Of a stretch of DNA of 9,317 nucleotides, positions 5,415 to 9,317 are shown piece by piece (the first letter of the stretch is position 1; each line of letters opens with the position of its first letter). Made by a program: the position numbers and the translations under genes. Source of the stretch: DASZXJ01 sp035545895 (GTDB lineage Bacteria; Planctomycetota; Phycisphaerae; Tepidisphaerales; Tepidisphaeraceae); the NCBI GenBank assembly GCA_035545895.1, contig DASZXJ010000072.1:1-9317 (forward strand). The letters run 5' to 3'. Under the pieces are notes generated by a model. That model saw only the letters and a list, made by a program, of their open reading frames with translations. It searched no databases and was not told the DNA's origin.

Positions 5415-6665
5415 ATGGTCACGCCAAATGCACAAAATCTTTGTCGCGCTTGCAAGCGGGGATGGATGCTTTTGTTGACGGGATTGCTCGTGGGGTGCGC
5501 TTCATCAGCACCCGCGCCCAAACAAAAGTCAGCCGCTTTCTGGCCGCCGTATCCGGACGAACCGCGAATTCAATACCTGACATCATTCAAAGCTAGCACG
5601 GATGTCGAGCCAGCCAAGAGCCAGCTCGACGAACTCGTCATGGGTAAAGAACCCCAGGAGACGATGGGCCTGCAAAAGCCGTATGGCATTGAGATGTATC
5701 AGGGAAAGATTTACGTCTGCGACCTCCGTAATGGCGCTGTAACCGTCCTTGACCTTCGGAATCATCGAACACTGGTTCTGGGCAGGAGCGGCAGCGATAC
5801 GTTGCTTCGGCCGACCGACATTGCAATTTCAGATGACGGCTTGAAGTACGTGGCCGACCAAGATCGAGGCTTGGTGTACGTGTTCGACGCTCAAGAGCGC
5901 TTGTTTGGAAAGATCGGTCATAAAGACTTGAAGCCGGTCGGCGTGGCGGTTTGGCAGGATGAACTGTATGTCTGCGATTTTCAAGGAAAACGAATCGAAG
6001 TATTCAATCGAAAGAGCGGAAAGTTTCTTCGCTTTGTGGGTGAATCCGGGCCGGGCGACGGACAATTCCTCTTTCCCCTTGGAATAGCGGTTGATGTGCA
6101 AGGAAATCTGTATGTCACCGACGTGTTGAAGTGCACAATGCAGAAGTTTGGCCATGACGGCAAGCTATCTTCAACATTCGGCGTGATCAGCGCAAATGCC
6201 GGAGGGTTTGTCAGGCCAAAGCATATCGCAGTCGATCGAACCGGGACGATTTTTGTTGTCGATGCAGCCTTCCAGAACGTGCAGCTTTTCAACCAGATAG
6301 GCCGGGTTTACACCTATTTTGGCAGTTCGGGATCGCATCCGGGGAACATGAACCTGCCTGTTGGTATCTGTGTGCATGAAGGGGATATTGACCTGTTTCA
6401 AAGTTATATTCATCCCGCCTTCGAAGCTGAGCGATTGATCCTGGTTACCAACCAGTTTGGCGACAGCAAGGTTGCTGTCTATGCAATGGGACATTTAAGG
6501 GCTGGTAAAACAGTAGCTGATATCGCAGCCGCGAAAGACGTTGTGCCGATGGGCATTTCAGACCCGAGCAAGTCACCAACGGGCCTTCCGACGCCGACGA
6601 CGCTATCAGATGACCTGACGGCACCCGGTCCGACAACGCTTCCGGTGAATCCGGACAGAAAGTGA
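5415..6665 (+). CDS. NHL-repeat beta-propeller lipoprotein
   Basis: 416 residues from ATG at 5415, with AAGGA 9 nt upstream. The frame is open further upstream, but this start places a proper signal just inside the N-terminus: basic KR (14-15), a hydrophobic core, and lipobox LVGC with Cys28. The mature protein is therefore a lipid-anchored envelope protein. A conserved-looking segment, FWPPYPDEPRIQYLTSF, is at 42-58. Six propeller blades follow at about 88-114, 131-159, 172-199, 218-249, 264-296 and 314-358, with NHL-type repeats such as PLGIAVDVQGNLYVTD (221-236) and PKHIAVDRTGTIFVVD (268-283). The tail (374-416) is Pro/Thr-rich and probably disordered. NHL propellers generally act as binding or scaffold platforms; no catalytic residues or CXXCH motifs are present. 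It is followed after 6 nt by the pentahaem lipoprotein gene. The inferred role is assembly or docking of the cytochrome-barrel complex. Confidence 0.93.
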   Translation: MVTPNAQNLCRACKRGWMLLLTGLLVGCASSAPAPKQKSAAFWPPYPDEPRIQYLTSFKASTDVEPAKSQLDELVMGKEPQETMGLQKPYGIEMYQGKIYVCDLRNGAVTVLDLRNHRTLVLGRSGSDTLLRPTDIAISDDGLKYVADQDRGLVYVFDAQERLFGKIGHKDLKPVGVAVWQDELYVCDFQGKRIEVFNRKSGKFLRFVGESGPGDGQFLFPLGIAVDVQGNLYVTDVLKCTMQKFGHDGKLSSTFGVISANAGGFVRPKHIAVDRTGTIFVVDAAFQNVQLFNQIGRVYTYFGSSGSHPGNMNLPVGICVHEGDIDLFQSYIHPAFEAERLILVTNQFGDSKVAVYAMGHLRAGKTVADIAAAKDVVPMGISDPSKSPTGLPTPTTLSDDLTAPGPTTLPVNPDRK

Positions 6666-6671
6666 TTCACC

Positions 6672-7340
6672 ATGACTCAAGCCAACCACCCTTTGAAGTA
6701 TGGGTGCACACGTTGGCGAAGAGGCTGGCGATTGATGCTTGTCCTGGCGGTAACCTGGTCGATGGGCGGAACATGGCTCGGGTGCTCGCCAAAGAAGGAT
6801 TATCGTGTTCTGAGCTTCTTCTTCGACGGCGTGCCCGATCCGAACGCGCCGCCGGGCCGCGCTAATGCCGATGACGATGATGACGTTCGCGGCAACACCA
6901 GCGCGATTCCCAGAGTCGTCGTTTACTCGCACAAACCATACGCAGACAATCAATGCAATTCCTGTCATGCAGGCTCGGCTGGTTCGTTTGAAAGCTTTTC
7001 GAAGCTTGATGCCACGGTATGCAAAAAGTGTCATGAAAAAGTTCCCCGGCAATATGCAGTGATGCACGGTCCGGTGGCGGTGGGTGAATGCCTGTGGTGT
7101 CATGTTCCGCATGAATCGACAATCAAGGGCATGCTCAAGGATCCTGCTCCGGCGGTTTGCATTCAGTGTCATTCGCGAAACCTGTTGAGCACGAATCCGC
7201 CGGAACATCAGATGGATAAATCAAGCTGCCTGGATTGCCACGTTGCACATGGCGGAGAACGTCATGGTTTACTGGCGGCAGGCTACCTCGAGAAGATGAA
7301 TTCACCATTAGCTCCGCCAACGACCCGGGGTGTGCCGTGA
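6672..7340 (+). CDS. Pentahaem lipoprotein c-type cytochrome, doubled-CXXCH type
   Basis: 222 residues with five CXXCH motifs: CNSCH 95-99, CKKCH 117-121, CLWCH 140-144, CIQCH 163-167 and CLDCH 186-190. Their spacing, with intervening MHGPV (131-135), CHVPH (143-147) and CHVAHGG (189-195), matches the doubled-CXXCH cytochrome family. The N-terminus has basic RWRRGWR and a hydrophobic core ending in WLGC (Cys38). This is a slightly atypical lipobox because of Trp at -3, but it is consistent with lipidation. Next come YRVLSFFFDGVPDP (44-57), which I recall as recurring in similar cytochromes, and an acidic run of five Asp (68-72 within NADDDDDV). The gene starts 6 nt after the NHL stop with a weak SD, and its stop overlaps the GTG of the barrel gene by 4 nt, so it is translationally coupled on both sides. 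It is the likely haem partner of the barrel in transferring electrons across the outer membrane. Confidence 0.93.
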   Translation: MTQANHPLKYGCTRWRRGWRLMLVLAVTWSMGGTWLGCSPKKDYRVLSFFFDGVPDPNAPPGRANADDDDDVRGNTSAIPRVVVYSHKPYADNQCNSCHAGSAGSFESFSKLDATVCKKCHEKVPRQYAVMHGPVAVGECLWCHVPHESTIKGMLKDPAPAVCIQCHSRNLLSTNPPEHQMDKSSCLDCHVAHGGERHGLLAAGYLEKMNSPLAPPTTRGVP

Positions 7341-9317
7341 AAAGGCGAATGGGAAGGGGCCCGCATCCATCAATCGCTTTATTGCTTGCGCTGCTTCCGG
7401 CGCAAAGGCTGATGGCGCAGGAAAACGGTCCAATCATTCTCGGCGAGCAGCAAAAGCACAATTGGCTGACCCTGGGAAACTATCACGGCTCGCTTGAATT
7501 GCTATATAGGAATCAAAACGATCAGATTGATCCGAAGGATGGATCGCCCAAATCGGAATTCAACGAAGACCGTTTTCAGGAAACATTGTCATTATCGAGC
7601 AACGGGGCGATTTATCATCCAAACCTGGTGGAACTGAACTTGGCCGGCTCGTTTGGATTGACTCAGGATCGCATCGATGCGACCGGACAGAGCGATTCTC
7701 AGTTCGGAACGATTTATGACTGGGATGCCAGCGCAACGATCCTGCGAAAGGAAATCGCGCCGCTGACCCTGTATACTCGCCGCAACAACCAGTTGATCTC
7801 CAGGGAGTTGGGTCCAACGCTGGAAAGCACCGTTACGACAGCCGGCGCGATCTGGGATATTCGGTCCAAGTCCATTCCAACCCGGATCGAAGCCTATCAC
7901 AGTGAGCAGGAACAGACCGGTCCGGCCGATGCCGGCAACTTCAATTTGTCTCAATACACCGTTGTCTGGCATAGCGAGGCTCATCCGACGACGAATCAAC
8001 TCTTAAGTTGGGATTACAGTTTCAACAGCGTCGATGAACAGACCGCCGACCTTGCATCTGATTCATTCATGACGCATGACGCTTCGCTCGTGCATTCGGT
8101 GGATTTTGGAAAGGATCGTCGCAGCAATCTTACATCTTCACTGAACTACTTTGATCAATCCGGAGACTTTGATCTTCAGCGGATGCGATTAAACGAGCGC
8201 CTGCGGGTGCACCATAGCGACACTTTTGAAACGCGATATGACTACTCGCTGGATCAGCAGTCATTCAGCGGGACGGATCAGACAACCAATCGTGCAACAG
8301 CCGGATTTCTGCACAAGCTGTATAAAAGTTTGACCACGACTGGGGAGATTGGGGGACAGCAGATCACGCGTTCCGATGACGCCAACACCATTGAAGTGTT
8401 CGCGGATTTGAATTTTGATTACCGCAAGAAAGTTCCTTTTGGCAAGTTAAGCTCAGCGCTTGGCGTATCGTGGGACCGGCAGGAAAATGATGACCGATCG
8501 GGGACCACGCAGATTTTCGATCAGCCACTCGCTTTTGCAGATCCGGCTCCGATCATTCTTCCCCGTGCCGGCATTCCGCCGGGAAGCGTGAACATTACCG
8601 ATGCGATGGGGTTGGTGGTCTACCGGCCGGGGTTGGACTACACGCTTCGCAGTTTTCCCGATCATCTCGAAATCGATCGAATCATCGGCGGATCAATTGC
8701 CAACGGACAGACGGTGCTCGTGGATTATCAACTCTCTCCGGAAGCGGCCAATACGGTTACGAACAACGGCTTTAATATTTCGGCGCGATACGACATCGAT
8801 CAGGGCGCACTAAAGGGGCTGGCAATTTATGCGAGGTATCGCAAGCAAGATCAGACCATCGATGCCAGTTCGACATCACTGCTGATTCCGAATTCGTTCG
8901 ACGACACGATTTATGGCGTGGAGTATTCGATCTGGCATGTGATCGTCAGTGCCGAACGTGAGAATTACGATGCCACCATTTCGCCTTTTGATGCAACGCG
9001 GTTCGATGCACGCTATACCCAGCGTCTCAACCCGGATACGACGGCCACAGTCAACGCAAACTATACGACCCTTAATTACACCGACGAAGATAATCGGATC
9101 GGCTTGTGGATCGTATCCGCACAACTTCAACATAACTTTACGCGGGAACTGCAGGGATATGTCACGGTTTTGTATCGCCAGGAGGACGATGATCTTCGCG
9201 GTCCCACGCGCGGCTGGGAAGAGCAGGTGGAGTTACAATGGCATCATCGCCAAGTGTATGTATATGGCATGTTGCGCAATTCGCACGTTGACACCGATTT
9301 TCAGTCTGAAACCTTTC
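7337..9317 (+). CDS. Large outer-membrane beta-barrel of a probable porin-cytochrome conduit (3' end outside window)
   Basis: An uninterrupted frame of 660 codons to the right edge. I start it at GTG 7337, which overlaps the upstream stop (GTGA) and has GGGGTG about 6 nt before it; ATG at 7349 is an alternative. A signal peptide (MKRR, then SIALLLALLP, cleavage after LMA at 25-27) is followed by many alternating-polarity strands rich in aromatic residues, with long polar turns. This is typical of large outer-membrane barrels. No cysteine is seen, so the CXXC of Shewanella MtrB is absent. A Pro/Gly-rich insert at about 393-467 (for example PRAGIPPG, then GLVVYRPGLDY at 425-435) looks like a separate folded domain. 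Operon position directly after a multihaem lipoprotein supports a porin-cytochrome role, sheathing the haem wire. Function is inferred from context and topology, not from a recognised sequence family. Confidence 0.88.
   Translation, partial: MKRRMGRGPHPSIALLLALLPAQRLMAQENGPIILGEQQKHNWLTLGNYHGSLELLYRNQNDQIDPKDGSPKSEFNEDRFQETLSLSSNGAIYHPNLVELNLAGSFGLTQDRIDATGQSDSQFGTIYDWDASATILRKEIAPLTLYTRRNNQLISRELGPTLESTVTTAGAIWDIRSKSIPTRIEAYHSEQEQTGPADAGNFNLSQYTVVWHSEAHPTTNQLLSWDYSFNSVDEQTADLASDSFMTHDASLVHSVDFGKDRRSNLTSSLNYFDQSGDFDLQRMRLNERLRVHHSDTFETRYDYSLDQQSFSGTDQTTNRATAGFLHKLYKSLTTTGEIGGQQITRSDDANTIEVFADLNFDYRKKVPFGKLSSALGVSWDRQENDDRSGTTQIFDQPLAFADPAPIILPRAGIPPGSVNITDAMGLVVYRPGLDYTLRSFPDHLEIDRIIGGSIANGQTVLVDYQLSPEAANTVTNNGFNISARYDIDQGALKGLAIYARYRKQDQTIDASSTSLLIPNSFDDTIYGVEYSIWHVIVSAERENYDATISPFDATRFDARYTQRLNPDTTATVNANYTTLNYTDEDNRIGLWIVSAQLQHNFTRELQGYVTVLYRQEDDDLRGPTRGWEEQVELQWHHRQVYVYGMLRNSHVDTDFQSETF

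Noticed and set aside
6606..7208. 200-codon minus-strand open frame across the pentahaem gene.
   Set aside because: It is antisense to a gene with five CXXCH motifs, and its translation shows no domain, signal or sensible composition.

Overview
The window comes from a Gram-negative bacterium that devotes a lot of coding capacity to c-type cytochromes. It has eight protein genes and no RNA genes, transposases or CRISPR arrays that I can see. Fifteen CXXCH haem sites are spread over three secreted cytochromes. Next to them are genes for haem attachment, two further lipoproteins and an outer-membrane beta-barrel. The lineage cannot be fixed from the sequence alone. The CxxxY form of CcmE, the NHL lipoprotein and the doubled-CXXCH cytochromes resemble genes I associate with Geobacter-like Desulfobacterota and with Planctomycetota; that is an inference.

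Left arm, minus strand (about 1-4301, read right to left): a hexahaem cytochrome (3459-4301), a 202-bp gap with an AT-rich palindrome, then ccmE (2846-3256), ccmF (795-2849) and a lipoprotein with three GHPD repeats (782 down to the window edge). The last three are tightly packed: ccmE and ccmF overlap by 4 nt, and ccmF and the lipoprotein are 12 nt apart, so they are very probably one operon. CcmE has a cysteine where the classical haem-binding histidine should be. That marks the variant System I cytochrome maturation pathway.

Centre (4302-4597): a divergent intergenic region. It has an AT-rich core likely to hold promoters, a 28-bp dyad on the hexahaem side, and hairpins in the leader of the right-hand gene.

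Right arm, plus strand (4598-9317): a soluble tetrahaem cytochrome, a strong GC hairpin, then an NHL beta-propeller lipoprotein (5415-6665), a pentahaem lipoprotein cytochrome (6672-7340) and a large beta-barrel (7337 to the window edge). The last three have 6-nt and -4-nt spacings and form an operon. Taken together they look like a porin-cytochrome conduit: periplasmic haem proteins hand electrons to a lipid-anchored multihaem protein associated with an outer-membrane barrel, and the left arm supplies the haem-attachment machinery. The overall conduit role is inferred; the component identities are well supported.

Two further patterns stand out. The hexahaem protein looks like a tandem duplication of a trihaem module that also makes up most of the tetrahaem protein. 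A 24-nt sequence occurs twice in inverted orientation (23 of 24 matches), bracketing the tetrahaem gene.
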